Shown piece after piece: positions 36,001-43,328 of a stretch of DNA of 64,000 nucleotides. The translations under genes were made by a program, and so were the position numbers. Location: assembly GCF_954871325.1 (NCBI RefSeq), contig NC_088778.1, forward strand, positions 11,789,882-11,853,881, in the 5' to 3' direction. This DNA is from Gordionus sp. m RMFG-2023. Its lineage: Eukaryota > Nematomorpha > Gordioida > Chordodea > Parachordodidae. Every line of letters begins with the position of its first letter. Position 1 is the first letter of the stretch. Under the pieces are notes generated by a model, which was given only the letters and a program-made list of their open reading frames with translations, was not told the DNA's origin and ran no database searches.

Positions 36001-38909
36001 TCAACAAAAAGTAAAAAAAACACCTTTTTAAAATTGCTTTACATAAATTTTTTTTAAAGTTTTCAGTAATTTTAAGATATTTTATTAAAAAAACCTTTTT
36101 TAGCAGATTTTATTTGTTTTCCTTTATTATCGGTACTTTGTTGACTACCATGGTTGTAGAACCAATCCCCGAGCCATTGCATTAATTTATTTAAACTACT
36201 TTTATCCCCTGAGCATGAATGATTATAAGATAAAAACGATAAAAAGCATTTTAATAAATTGATTTTTGTGTTTTTTTGTAACTTTTAACTTACTTAAATT
36301 TATTCAAAACGTAAGGCTATCTATTATAAAAGAAATTTCAAAAATATAATTATATAAAATCAAAATAAAATATTAAAAAATTTTAATTTTAAAAAATATC
36401 ACTTTCATTCATCACATTTTTGAATGATCACAATTTCGTTAAGAAACAAAAATAAACCTTGTTGCCCTATGATGTCCCGAGTACATTTAGGTTTGTATTT
36501 ATCTACCCACATGTAAGTTTTGTCAATGTCGACCTTTTCGACTTGCTTATCGGATTCATTTTTGGCGAGATTTTTAATGATAGTACCGTGAGGTTTTTTA
36601 ACAATATCCTGATCACTTAATTTCTGCTTTTTGACAGAGGTTGGCTTTTTTGCGTTTATTTGTTCTATGTATTCGATCTTTTTCATTAAAGAGAAAGGGG
36701 TTTGGGTTAAAATTGCATAAATATAGTTGTACACAAACATTTTAATAATCGGACAGACTTGATTAGCAAAAAAATCTGATCTTTATAAACTCAGCCAAAA
36801 GAAACAGATTATATTTTTTAAAAACCCAGGGATGTGAACCCTGACAGTGATTACTTTAGCTGTACCTGTAGCGAACCCTTTTTAAAAGTGGAGAGTTTAG
36901 GGGTTCTAGATGTCAATGAAAAATAAATAAATAAATAAATTTTTTCTAGAAATCATTTCTTTATCGCTTCCCATCAAAATTTTCTGGTTTTTATATTTCC
37001 ATTTTATTGGCAATATCCTGTTTTAATTTGTATCAATTTTAGAAGGTGATATATGTGAATTTTGTAGTATAGGTAAAATATTTATCATAAATAATTATAT
37101 AATATGCTATATAATGGGAATACGTTGCTTATCTTATATATTAACTTTAGAAAGTGAAATATTGGGAATTTTGAAGCAGGCACGTAACTAACCCCACTCC
37201 TATCGCAAATTTGCCTGCTCCCGTAAATATCATTTTAATGTAATAACCCCCCCCCCCTACACAGCCCTCACCCCCAAAAATGTAAACAATATATCACTAA
37301 ATTGAAAGATAAATTAGTAAAAGTTAATAATTATTTAACTAAATTTTTATAAAAAAAAGTAAAAACACAAGATTATTTTTATATACGTGGACCTAAAGAT
37401 TTCCAATAAAATTTATGTAGGGAAACCCACCTAATAATGCCCCCTTCCCCTAACAAAATCCCTCTTTTAGTGTAGGTAATAATATTTTATCTGTAGAATA
37501 TGGAGTATAAAAAATAAAAAAATTATAATTTTAAGTCAATATTTCTTTATGATTTCCAAACCCTGAACCCAGACCCTTTATAAAATTTTATTCCTGGACC
37601 TGGACCCTTTTTTTAGTCTAAGGGTTCACATCCCTGAAAAAACTGCTTTAAATTACGTCATCATCTTCAATGTTCATTTTCCAAGTGACTTTCTTCCCGT
37701 TATATTTCCCGATGTCCCCAGCTTTTGCACTTAGTGTGGCATCGAATGATGTCCTCTTACCTTTATTACTCAGTTTGGCATTCTCATTTGCCTGCGAAAC
37801 TTTTTGATCTATCTTGTTTGTCTCATTTTCGGGGTCGTAAATAAGGTATTTAGATTCTTTACCGGGTAAGGTCTTTAAAAGTTCGAAAAATTGATCCTCG
37901 TTTATCTGTTTGACTTTACAAGTTTTTGCCTTTTTTATTTTGATAAGCATGAGAAAAATTGATAAAAAAATTGGTAGTTAACGTCTTTTGATTTATATAT
38001 TAGAATCAATATGTTTAATGAATAATTTCATATGATGATTAAAACATAGGTATGGTATAGCATATTTAAAAAATTTCAACTATATTTATATCATTGAATA
38101 CATCTCATTTGATCAATTACAATATAGTAGTTGTTTACTTTAAATGAATGTCTTAAATTTGTTGATCATATCGATAATATTATTTTAACTTTTAAAATGG
38201 TATCGTAGGGCAAAGTTATGAGTTTATTTATGGATAATATTACCTTCTCAATTTTCGCGGGACCTGGTTCCCTTCCAACAACCATGTAATCGGTCTTCCT
38301 CGAGATGGATAGGGTCAATTTACCCCCATGGATCTCTATGATTTCTTTGCATTTGTCCCTCTCCAAGCTTTCCAATATGCCAGTTACAACAAATATTAGG
38401 CCTTCAAAACAATTCTCCTGGCCCTATTTAAAAAAAGTCACATATTATTTATTACCAATTCAATATACAATTGATTATAATTTTTAAAATTACAATCATC
38501 TCAAAAATAATATTATATTATGATTAATAATTTGAACTTATTTTTTCTTGCCAAATTTTTAATAAATATTATATAGCTGTAAGATTCAATAATAGAATTT
38601 AAAAAACAATAATAATCTAATAATAACTTTTTGAATATAAAAAGCAATAATATAATAGAACTATATATGCATTTAAAAATCTAATAATTTCTATCATACC
38701 ATAAATTATATATTAATAAAAAATATAATACTATATATATATGCCATGTAATTTAATGTTTATATAGTAAAATAGATTAATAATTCTAAAACCTCTGGTA
38801 TCTCTCTTAAGCCCAAAGCCTTTGGTCCTTCTCTTTGTTTAAATGCATTGTATGCACTTTTTTTGGCAACCGTTTTTTCATCATTCTCCAAGTTGTCATG
38901 GGTGAAAGG
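15027..38909 (-). CDS. RFC1: Replication factor C large subunit, 16 exons, N-terminus not found
   Basis: RFC1 is the large AAA+ subunit of the nuclear clamp loader that opens PCNA at primer-template junctions. Exons on the minus strand: 38793-38909, 38244-38423, 37657-37929, 36458-36677, 36095-36208, 34950-35044, 28145-28259, 27758-27886, 25709-25899, 25394-25492, 25110-25264, 20279-20396, 19915-20060, 16951-17233, 16583-16846, 15027-15074. They total 2547 bp in phase (848 codons plus TAG). Domains in order: BRCT (about residues 40-125), a charged linker, the entry to the AAA+ fold ([18 protein letters not shown]), Walker [12 protein letters not shown], Walker [18 protein letters not shown], sensor-1 [12 protein letters not shown], the lid, the RFC1 C-terminal domain and a Lys-rich tail. 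The family normally has several hundred further N-terminal residues with a PCNA-binding box; these are not seen and should lie above 38909. Introns hold most of the transposons in the window. No break is visible in any exon. Confidence 0.93.
15106..15260. repeat. Left subterminal GTAGCGCGCTA cluster
   Basis: Three near-perfect GTAGCGCGCTA copies at about 15130, 15167 and 15206, followed by TAGCTAC variants, with spacing close to 38 bp. Likely transposase-binding sites by analogy with other hATs. Confidence 0.7.
16340..16513. repeat. Right subterminal GTAGCGCGCTA cluster
   Basis: Five or more GTAGCGCGCTAC-type units between 16355 and 16500, including TAGCGCGCTAAGTAGCGCGC near 16464. Mirrors the left cluster. 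A scrap of the same family lies at 30650-30705. Confidence 0.7.
16583..16846 (-). CDS. RFC1: RFC1 exon 15 (C-terminal domain end, acidic linker)
   Basis: Begins [20 protein letters not shown], matching VKAAFTRAYNKEAHLTPYSL of human RFC1, then a basic stretch ([14 protein letters not shown]) and an acidic segment ([19 protein letters not shown]), ending in DDKMIK at a GTTCGT donor. The acidic-basic pattern is that of the animal family's disordered tail. Confidence 0.9.
16951..17233 (-). CDS. RFC1: RFC1 exon 14 (C-terminal domain)
   Basis: Reads [20 protein letters not shown], then [20 protein letters not shown] and ends INPK before the donor GTTTTT. It matches the human YYLMKEDFENIMEISSW region. 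Reading on past the donor gives [13 protein letters not shown] and a stop, a run-on that imitates the true next exon but is intronic. A stretch of about 20 residues with NNN and acidic residues is an insertion relative to human. Confidence 0.9.
17234..18096. other. RFC1 intron 13 sequence with transposon-like scraps
   Basis: A tip-like CCTGCAGGTCTGTTGTCTGA at 17294 recalls the CAGAGACCTGCAG family. The plus-strand stretch 17630-17730 reads [20 protein letters not shown] and 17974-18051 reads [20 protein letters not shown] before GTGATT. Neither is recognised; they may be decayed transposase, or an antisense exon inside the intron. Support is too weak for a gene call. Confidence 0.3.
18097..18862 (+). 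mobile_element. hAT-derived MITE, CCGATATCGG subterminal family, copy 1
   Basis: Ends TAGGGATGTACCGATA and TATCGGTACACCCCTA, flanked directly by ATTTC on both sides (18092-18096 and 18863-18867). Both subterminal zones are rich in ATATCGGATCGGCCGATA-like palindromic units. The interior retains, around 18400-18495 on the plus strand, [19 protein letters not shown] then [11 protein letters not shown], the tail of a hATC domain, so it arose by deletion from a hAT. A second copy in the opposite orientation lies at 62240-62942. Confidence 0.8.
18868..19914. other. RFC1 intron 13, AT-rich with one unexplained open frame
   Basis: Mostly A/T. A minus-strand frame at 19311-19523 begins [20 protein letters not shown] and contains [19 protein letters not shown]; its base composition is distinctly richer in G and C than its surroundings, which suggests a captured gene or transposon piece. 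I do not recognise it. No splice signals connect it to RFC1. Confidence 0.35.
19915..20060 (-). CDS. RFC1: RFC1 exon 13
   Basis: Reads [20 protein letters not shown], then [19 protein letters not shown] and ELKTHMMLR, matching the human AIYASVLPGELMRGYM..FPSWLGKHSSTGKHDRIVQDLALHMSLR. Acceptor AATCCAG, donor GTATAA, phase 2 at the 3' end. Confidence 0.92.
20279..20396 (-). CDS. RFC1: RFC1 exon 12
   Basis: Reads [20 protein letters not shown] then [19 protein letters not shown], equivalent to the human LLSRAADSICDGDLVDSQIRSKQNWSLLPAQA. Acceptor ATTCTTAG, donor GTAAAA. This is the collar/C-terminal domain that packs the five RFC subunits together. Confidence 0.92.
20397..21464. other. RFC1 intron 11, 3' part
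   Basis: AT-rich. A minus-strand stretch at about 20870-20775 reads [20 protein letters not shown] then [10 protein letters not shown], open but unrecognised; an alternative frame there gives [18 protein letters not shown]. No repeat boundaries seen. Confidence 0.3.
22572..24453 (+). pseudogene. hAT transposase with BED finger and hATC domain
   Basis: Start ATG at 22572 ([20 protein letters not shown]). A BED-type finger follows at about 22730-22900 ([40 protein letters not shown]) in a frame different from the start. Then come [20 protein letters not shown] (23245-23310, a conserved catalytic block), [13 protein letters not shown] and [14 protein letters not shown] (about 23455-23550), [14 protein letters not shown], and the hATC block [20 protein letters not shown] to 24453. 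The gene is split over four frames and stops occur in the finger region and near 23881, so it cannot make the enzyme as it stands. Its coding motifs are otherwise well kept, suggesting fairly recent inactivation. Confidence 0.88.
22997..23088 (+). repeat. 46-bp tandem duplication in the hAT transposase
   Basis: CTACAACCTTTAAATGCTAC and the following 26 bases (to AAGCTT) occur twice in succession with one difference (GATGG versus GAAGG). The unit length is not a multiple of three, so the duplication shifts the frame, and it is one of the lesions inactivating the gene. Confidence 0.9.
25110..25264 (-). CDS. RFC1: RFC1 exon 11
   Basis: Reads [20 protein letters not shown], then [20 protein letters not shown] and [10 protein letters not shown], equivalent to FDVARKVFA...DLFFHDYSIAPLFVQENYIHV. 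Acceptor ATATAG, donor GTAAAT, phase 2 at the end. Confidence 0.93.
25394..25492 (-). CDS. RFC1: RFC1 exon 10
   Basis: Reads [20 protein letters not shown] then [13 protein letters not shown], equivalent to human LHNLSMWCARSKALTYDQAK..AKKDIKMG. Acceptor TTATAG, donor GTATAA. Confidence 0.9.
25709..25899 (-). CDS. RFC1: RFC1 exon 9 (sensor-1 and lid)
   Basis: Reads [20 protein letters not shown], then [20 protein letters not shown] and ends SDIRQ at a GTGAGC donor. CxCN is the sensor-1 element of the AAA+ fold, and [11 protein letters not shown] with NSDIRQ matches the family's lid region (human LRFQRPRVEQIK and NQDIRQ). Confidence 0.95.
26281..26680. mobile_element. Mutator-like MITE with perfect ends, carrying a tRNA-like segment
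   Basis: A perfect 20-bp terminal inverted repeat, GGTTAATGATGCTTACTACC (26281-26300) and its complement (26661-26680), is flanked by a perfect 9-bp target copy GAATTATGA at 26272-26280 and 26681-26689. A 9-bp duplication is characteristic of Mutator-like elements. The 400-bp interior codes for nothing but contains a tRNA-like promoter region at about 26403-26475. Intact ends indicate a recent insertion into the intron between RFC1 exons 8 and 9. Confidence 0.85.
26403..26570 (+). mobile_element. tRNA-derived SINE-like segment inside the MITE
   Basis: An A box TGGCCTAGTAGGCAAGAGC (from 26412) and a B box AAGTTCAAATCCC (26455-26467) are spaced as in a tRNA gene, but the acceptor stem does not pair, so it is not a functional tRNA gene. 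A poly-T run follows at 26478, then a GC-richer body with GGAGGCCGGACTCGGCCATG. It looks like a SINE head that inserted into, or was captured by, the Mutator-like element. Confidence 0.65.
26690..27757. other. RFC1 intron 8, 5' part
   Basis: Moderately AT-rich sequence with no open frames of note, no end repeats and no match to the other families in the window. Confidence 0.4.
27758..27886 (-). CDS. RFC1: RFC1 exon 8 (Walker B)
   Basis: Reads [20 protein letters not shown], then [19 protein letters not shown] and PII. DEVDG is the Walker B motif and [12 protein letters not shown] is nearly identical to the human sequence. The exon ends after one base of a Cys codon at a GTTAGA donor; reading through would meet a stop at once. 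Confidence 0.95.
28145..28259 (-). CDS. RFC1: RFC1 exon 7
   Basis: Reads [20 protein letters not shown] then [18 protein letters not shown], equivalent to ELGYSYVELNASDTRSKSSLKAIVAESLNNTSIKGFY. The usual NASD of clamp-loader subunits is NASN here. Acceptor TTCAACAG, donor GTATAT. Confidence 0.93.
28260..29339. other. RFC1 intron 6, 3' part
   Basis: AT-rich and without support for genes or elements; a 65-codon frame at 28406-28603 has no recognisable feature. Confidence 0.4.
29768..30424 (-). CDS. LINE apurinic-like endonuclease (EEP) domain
   Basis: 218 residues with the exonuclease-endonuclease-phosphatase fold of LINEs: [20 protein letters not shown] near residue 42, CIQEAKW (the catalytic Glu of the family), [37 protein letters not shown] and [15 protein letters not shown] (the D-N pair that binds metal). 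It nicks target DNA to prime reverse transcription. The closest pattern I know is the endonuclease of RTE-type elements, often annotated as craniofacial development protein 2-like. The N-terminal basic, Lys-rich stretch ([11 protein letters not shown]) may bind nucleic acid. The frame then stops early for the family. Confidence 0.85.
   Translation of the reverse strand: MKDTNENMNMKARAFPPSDAQGVDLHPAKSKIKVKAKKTRLASLNIKILKCKTRELASMLNKRKVDIACIQEAKWKVQKTLMIGEGYKLYYNGIVSNRNGVGIILTQDLTSSVVEVNRISDRLMKIKHCIGQSILHILLVYAPQTGSKEEEKDDFRAILDVAVMEIPRDDLVIIGADLNAHVGKARDSYKRHHGVFGYGGEPILKYVQAFYLALTNTY
30560..30635 (-). promoter_or_regulatory. tRNA-like pol III promoter boxes at the LINE head
   Basis: On the minus strand an A box TGGCCTAGTGGGTTATG (starting at 30629) and a B box GGTTCGATCC (30585-30576) lie about 35 bp apart, as in tRNA genes. 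The sequence may be a SINE fused to the LINE or the LINE's own promoter. The related A box in the SINE at 26412 shares TGGCCTAGT. Confidence 0.6.
30650..30710. mobile_element. Scrap of the GTAGCGCGCTAC hAT family
   Basis: AGTAGCATGCTATTAGCTAC with flanking poly-A/T matches the left subterminal zone of the element at 15106-16513. No interior remains. It abuts the 5' end of the LINE. Confidence 0.55.
31066..31403 (+). repeat. Left LTR of the non-coding LTR element
   Basis: Begins TGTTGTAAATG and ends GTTGTGACA. Contains a (TA) run near 31330. Confidence 0.85.
33364..33800 (+). repeat. Right LTR of the non-coding LTR element
   Basis: Same ends as the left LTR, plus an extra segment of about 100 bp at 33484-33585 that includes GAGTATAAAAAAAGG, a TATA-like promoter sequence. 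Confidence 0.85.
33983..34230. mobile_element. Small MITE with CAGAGACCTGCAG ends
   Basis: Starts CAGAGACCTGCAGG and ends CTGCAGGTCTGTG, so the ends are inverted repeats. Interior blocks GGCCTGGTCC, GGGCCAGGCC and CCGGGCTGGGCC alternate with A/T runs. Target copies are not clear. Same family as 34550-34775 and the outer element at 39707-42537. Confidence 0.7.
34550..34775. mobile_element. Decayed relative of the CAGAGACCTGCAG MITE
   Basis: Shows GGTGGCACGACCTGG, CAGCCCAGCCCGGG and GGCCCAGCTCAGAGCTCTG in the same layout, with diverged tips. Confidence 0.5.
34950..35044 (-). CDS. RFC1: RFC1 exon 6 (Walker A)
   Basis: Reads [20 protein letters not shown] then [21 protein letters not shown] is the ATP-binding Walker A loop, identical to human. 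Acceptor TTTAAG, donor GTATAG. Confidence 0.95.
35045..36094. other. RFC1 intron 5
   Basis: About 1 kb of low-complexity A/T sequence with nothing recognised. Confidence 0.5.
36095..36208 (-). CDS. RFC1: RFC1 exon 5
   Basis: Reads [20 protein letters not shown] then [17 protein letters not shown], following GQQG of exon 4 as in human GDQSCANKLLRWLRNW. Acceptor ATGCTCAG, donor GTTTTT. Confidence 0.9.
36458..36677 (-). CDS. RFC1: RFC1 exon 4
   Basis: A charged linker ([20 protein letters not shown]) leads to [20 protein letters not shown], the conserved LWVDKYKP entry to the AAA+ domain. The acceptor is taken as CTTTAATGAAAAAG; the donor is GTTTAT with one base carried over. Confidence 0.88.
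36827..37636. mobile_element. MITE with CAGGGATGTGAACCC ends
   Basis: Ends CAGGGATGTGAACCCTG (36827) and GGGTTCACATCCCTG (to 37636), inside a weak 8-bp target copy (TAAAAACC and AAAAAACT, six of eight). Subterminal AACCC units recur at both ends. A second, right-truncated copy lies at 60761-61535. It sits about 20 bp from the donor of RFC1 exon 3. Confidence 0.8.
37657..37929 (-). CDS. RFC1: RFC1 exon 3 (end of BRCT and linker)
   Basis: Reads [20 protein letters not shown] then [19 protein letters not shown], matching human TKIIDEDGLLNLIRTMPGKKSKYEI. A Lys-rich linker follows, ending IEDDD at a GTAATT donor. Confidence 0.88.
38244..38423 (-). CDS. RFC1: RFC1 exon 2 (BRCT domain)
   Basis: Reads [20 protein letters not shown], then [20 protein letters not shown] and [13 protein letters not shown], the BRCT core that binds 5'-phosphorylated DNA ends in this family (human ENCLEGLIFVITGVLESIE and GGKVTGNVSKKTNYLVMG). 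Acceptor TAAATAG, donor GTAATA. Confidence 0.95.
38793..38909 (-). CDS. RFC1: RFC1 first exon visible
   Basis: Reads [20 protein letters not shown] then [19 protein letters not shown], matching human [21 protein letters not shown]. Acceptor GATATAG, donor GTTTTA. Since it starts at an acceptor, further exons must lie upstream. Confidence 0.92.
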
Positions 38910-39706
38910 CTATATCAGTTGTATTGTAAATAAATAGTCATGAATGTAGATAATATATTGACCAGTAATTTGCAGCTGGGGCACGCTATTAATATACAAA
39001 AATTGTGTGGGGCATGCTAAATGAGCAAAAAATAAAGGCGAATTTTTGTTTTTACAAGAATTTGAGGCAAATTTTCTTTTTGATTTTTTAAACGCTTATA
39101 TAGAAGCATTTTCTATAAAATAAATTTATATTATATCAAATAGCTAATTAGATTATAAAAATTGAAATATATTGGAAAAAATATATATTGGCCAAAAAAT
39201 AACGTCATTTTTTGGAATGCATTTCATAATTATTTATTTATATTGCATAAATTGGAATAGATCAAAGAAATGAAAAAATTCAGATATTGACGGTTTTTCC
39301 AAATTCTTGGATTCTAAAATCCATGGCAAGGATAGCAAAAAATTGGTCAAGGAAAAGGGTGTTTTAATCGAATCCAAATATTATAAAGGCTAGAAGTGTT
39401 TTTCGAGATTAGATTATAGATATTATGAGAAAATTTCATAATTCTGATTAAGAGTCGTATAATGCCTAGTAAAAACCGTTTTAATCGATAAAGGTTAAAA
39501 GAGAGAACCAATTGAAAATACTAATTTTATGCAATCATATGGAATTATATTCTAATTTTAAAGAAACTCATAGTAATATAAAAGTGAGCTTTAAAAAATT
39601 TACAAATTTAAGATAAAATTTTTTTAAGCAAAATGATTAGTTCTCTTAAAATCAAAATTTATCAAGAATGTTTCAATTTCTGATGGTGTAGTTACTCAAT
39701 ATATAT
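38910..39706. other. Upstream RFC1 intron, nothing recognised
   Basis: AT-rich; no exon resembling the RFC1 PCNA-binding N-terminus was found here on the minus strand. Confidence 0.4.
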
Positions 39707-39884
39707 CAGAGACCTGCAGAGGTACCGTTTACATGGCCCGGATATTTAAAAAAAAATTTTTGAGGCTCGGCTTGGCCCGAATGTTTTAAAATTATATTCG
39801 ACGTGGTATATACAAAAAATTCACCTATTTGGTATTTTATCATATTTTTCAGAGAGTAATCATTTAATAAGCAAGCATATTAGC

Positions 39885-40080
39885 TGATGTTACGGTTAAC
39901 TCAATATTTTCGCTAGAAAAATATTGACTAAGCCTCGAAATTTCGATACTATATGTCTAGACCTTTGCTCCTTCTATGAGAAAAATTTTCAGGCTTGCGT
40001 AATATTTTCCTGGATAAAAACCCGAGTTAGCCGTTTTTATAAATAAGCTCAAAACGAGCCGTTTAACAACACTACCATTT
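39885..40080. mobile_element. MITE of the GTTGTTAAACGGCTC family, left-truncated
   Basis: Right tip AGCCGTTTAACAACACTA and the interior (GCTCCTTCTATGAG, TTCAGGCTTGCGTAATATTT) match the complete copy at 60534-60755. The left tip is lost. Confidence 0.65.
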
Positions 40081-40117
40081 TTTTTATTCTAAACAGATAT
40101 TTAGTATATTACAAATT

Positions 40118-42198
40118 AGTGTTGTTAAAGTTACTTTTGAAATATAACTAGTTACATTTACTATTTATATTTTTACAAATGTAACTAGTTATTAGTTACA
40201 GTTATTTTTCAAAAGTAACTCGTTACATTATAAGTTACTTTATACATCATTCATATAACGCATTTATTTACTGAACAAATTTATTTAATATAAAAAAATA
40301 TGATATACAAATTATAATCATTTATTTAAAAAAAAATAAATAATTTATTTATATAAAAAAATAAGTAAACCGAAAAAAATATCGGAAAATAGAATATTTA
40401 TATTTACATCGAATAAAAATATACTATATATTTGCATTGAAAAAAAACATATTTATTTTTCATAAAAATTTGAGTTTAATAAATGTTTATTACAACAATT
40501 GGATTTCAAAATTTTTATCTAGGAGACGCGCTCGTTTCTCTCCAAAGATGAGCTCCCTAGACTGAATAAATGCTCTACAGGAGCACTTGATGTAATAACA
40601 ACATTATATTTATTAAAGAGTATTTTTAAATTTGGAAAATCATCATATAAAGATAATTTGCTGTTATTGGATTTAAAAAAATTTTCAATAAATTCATAAT
40701 TATCAATATTCTGACGCTTTAAATCAAAAACTCCAACTACATCTAATGATGTTTGTTGAGAACATGAGCCATTTGTGTTAGATTCACAGCGAGGTAAAGT
40801 TTAAAATTTCCATCTTTTTTGACCTATTCTTTTCTTGCCTTATCCAAGGCCAATCAGTTTTAAATAGTGGATGAAGAATAGCAGCAATTGTGTTATATCA
40901 TAAAGTTCATGAAACCTATATCATTGTATTATTAATTTATAAATAATTATTTAATTTAAGTTACCTTTTTTTAATACTAGCTAATAGACAATATTTTAAT
41001 TCTTGAACACCTTCCAGACAAATAAGTGTCTGTGTTATTGTTGGGATATAATAAGATACATATATTTTTCACCTTAGCAATAGCTTTAGCTACTGGTTGC
41101 ATAATCTAATTTTTTTTGTAAATTATTTATAAGACACTAATTTAAATTTACACTGCAATATTCTTTAATAAAATCACGATCTTGCGATGTAATCTACACA
41201 ATTCTAATTCATCACATAATAAATCCAAATCCAAAGGCATTTCATTTATAAGTGATAATATTTTAGATAAAGATGTAATAACTCTCTTTTGTACACTGGG
41301 ATATGGCAGCTGAAAATGTAATCTCTTTTTAATTTGTTCAGCTGATAGGCCAGATTTGTTTTGTGTATTCCACAAACGTTAGATATAGCAACCTTATACA
41401 CTTTATTGTTTAAAAGTATTTTATTGGCATCTTGTGTTGCCACTAAGTTTAATGTGTGACAGGAACATCTTCGATGCCTATAAAGGTAGTCGAAGTCATT
41501 TATATTATAATTAATAGCCCAGAGGAAGACATTATATCTTCTATTGAAATGCATTCAATATCTGAATATTGCTACATAGTTTGTTCTATTTAAATTAATA
41601 AGAGTTATTAGGTTATATTGGTCACTTCCAGGTAAAAGTTTGGTCCAGAATTAAGAATAATCTCTTGACTAATTATCTAAATTTACATACAACACTTCTT
41701 CATTTCAACAGACTTTTGTTCCATATAAAGATACTATCAAAAAATTGTATCATGAAATTAATTTACTTAAGACATATCCTTGTACATTTAATATTATTAT
41801 GTACCACATAGCTTTCATTATCATAATCATCTAATCCGATTGGAAATTATTTTAGTAGATGTTGCATGGTATTTTTGAAATCCTCCAATGTTAAAAAATA
41901 GGTTTATTTATTCCCAAGGAAATGAAAATCTATTAATTCACATTTACACAATTTAAAAAAATAAATTTAATTTAAAATAAATTTATCCCAACATATTAAA
42001 AATAAAATGAATTATTTTAATATATTATTTAGATTTATATATACATATTTTTAAAAGTAACTAGTTACTTTTGGCAGTTACATTGATAAAAATATAACTA
42101 GTTACAGTTACAATTTTTAAAATATAACTAGTTACAGTTATTTTTTAGCAAAAATGTAACTAGCTTAGTTACTTGTAACTAGTTACCTTAACAATACT
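40118..42198 (-). mobile_element. hAT element with GTAACTAGTTAC subterminal arrays
   Basis: Tips AGTGTTGTTAAAG (40118) and CCTTAACAATACT (to 42198) are flanked by ATTACAAATT at 40108-40117 and 42199-42208 (8-10 bp target copy). Both subterminal zones carry several GTAACTAGTTAC palindromes. Minus-strand transposase scraps include CSCHTLNLVATQDANK (near 41460), ALLHPLFKTDWP-like sequence near 40880 and, at about 40600-40550, SSAPVEHLFSLGSSSL-like hATC sequence. Several frames are broken. It is nested in the 39707-42537 element. Confidence 0.8.
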
Positions 42199-42545
42199 AT
42201 TACAAATTGTTACTATAAAAAAATTTGTGTAAATAATATTTTGAGAATATACTATATTTATTGTATTATAAAAAAAAATAATATTTTAAATAAAAAATCA
42301 TATATTATATAATAATGTATTTAATCCTTTGCTGGCAGGAAAACTACAATTATATTATGTAATAGATACTATGAGTGTTAGCTAGTGTTAACTTTCACCC
42401 AACATTAATCATAACTATATATAATCATTATAACCATATCTAATTGACGAATATAATAATTCATGTTGTATAATTTTTTTTAAAAAATTTAAAATATGGC
42501 CCGGCCCTGATACCCGGATCGAGCCTGCAGGTCTCTGATATATAT

Positions 42546-43328
42546 AAATTAAAATTAATAATATAAGCCATCATGAACTTGATTATAGAATCAAGCGGAA
42601 TGAAGTTACCTTCAGAGTCCATATGAGAATCATATTAAACACCTTAGATTTTTTAAATTTTTATAAAGCTAATATCTATAGAATTAATTACTTATTTGTA
42701 AAAGATAATGAATATGAAAAATATCAAGTTAAAAAGGCCAAGCCAAATCCCGAAATACAAAAGTTTCATGATTTTATGCTACTTAGGGAAAATTAAATTA
42801 TTTACAATATATAATAGGGTTTAAACCACCCCGATTTTTTCTTAAATCAGTGATTTAAATCAATAATTTAAGAAAATTTTATATAAAAATAACTAAATTG
42901 TACTAGTAATCATCACTTACAAGATAAAAAAGAATATTTGCTTTATCATTATATCGATTTAAAAAAATTAATTGTTAATTGTATAATTCTAATCTAATTG
43001 TAGTGAGAAATTGTTTAATATTCTAAAAAAAAATATTGGTTTGTTAAATTCAGGACTGTGAACCCGTGAAATATCTTAGAATCCTGTTCGTCAGGGTATA
43101 AAATTTAGTAAAAATAACAAATATCAGTTTTTTTATAAATTTATTTTACTAAAGTTGTGTATGATTTGTTGTAAAACATTTCAAAAATGGACAAAGCATC
43201 TAACATATTTTTTATAATTGATAAATGGCAAATAATTTTATACTAAATGCGTTTGTCCATTGTTGAAATTTTTAACAACAAATCATACAAGCACTGTATA
43301 TTTAGCATTTACCATAAAAATATAAAAA
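42546..43328. other. AT-rich spacer with a MITE tip
   Basis: CAGGACTGTGAACCCGTGAA at about 43052 resembles the CAGGGATGTGAACCC tip. No partner tip seen. Otherwise low complexity. Confidence 0.4.

Larger units (their letters stand above)
39707..42537. mobile_element. CAGAGACCTGCAG-family element hosting nested hATs
   Basis: Tips CAGAGACCTGCAG (39707-39719) and CTGCAGGTCTCTG (42525-42537) lie between ATATATAT copies at 39699-39706 and 42538-42545. That target is low-complexity, so weaker evidence than the others. Inside the tips are GGCCCGG blocks like those of its relatives. The element at 40118-42198 and the MITE piece at 39885-40080 lie within it. Confidence 0.75.

Noticed and set aside
42580-42700. 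Possible upstream RFC1 exon (YDSHMDSE before GTAACT on the minus strand)
   Set aside because: Only about 35 bp, with no family match in this low-conservation region; splice signals alone are insufficient.
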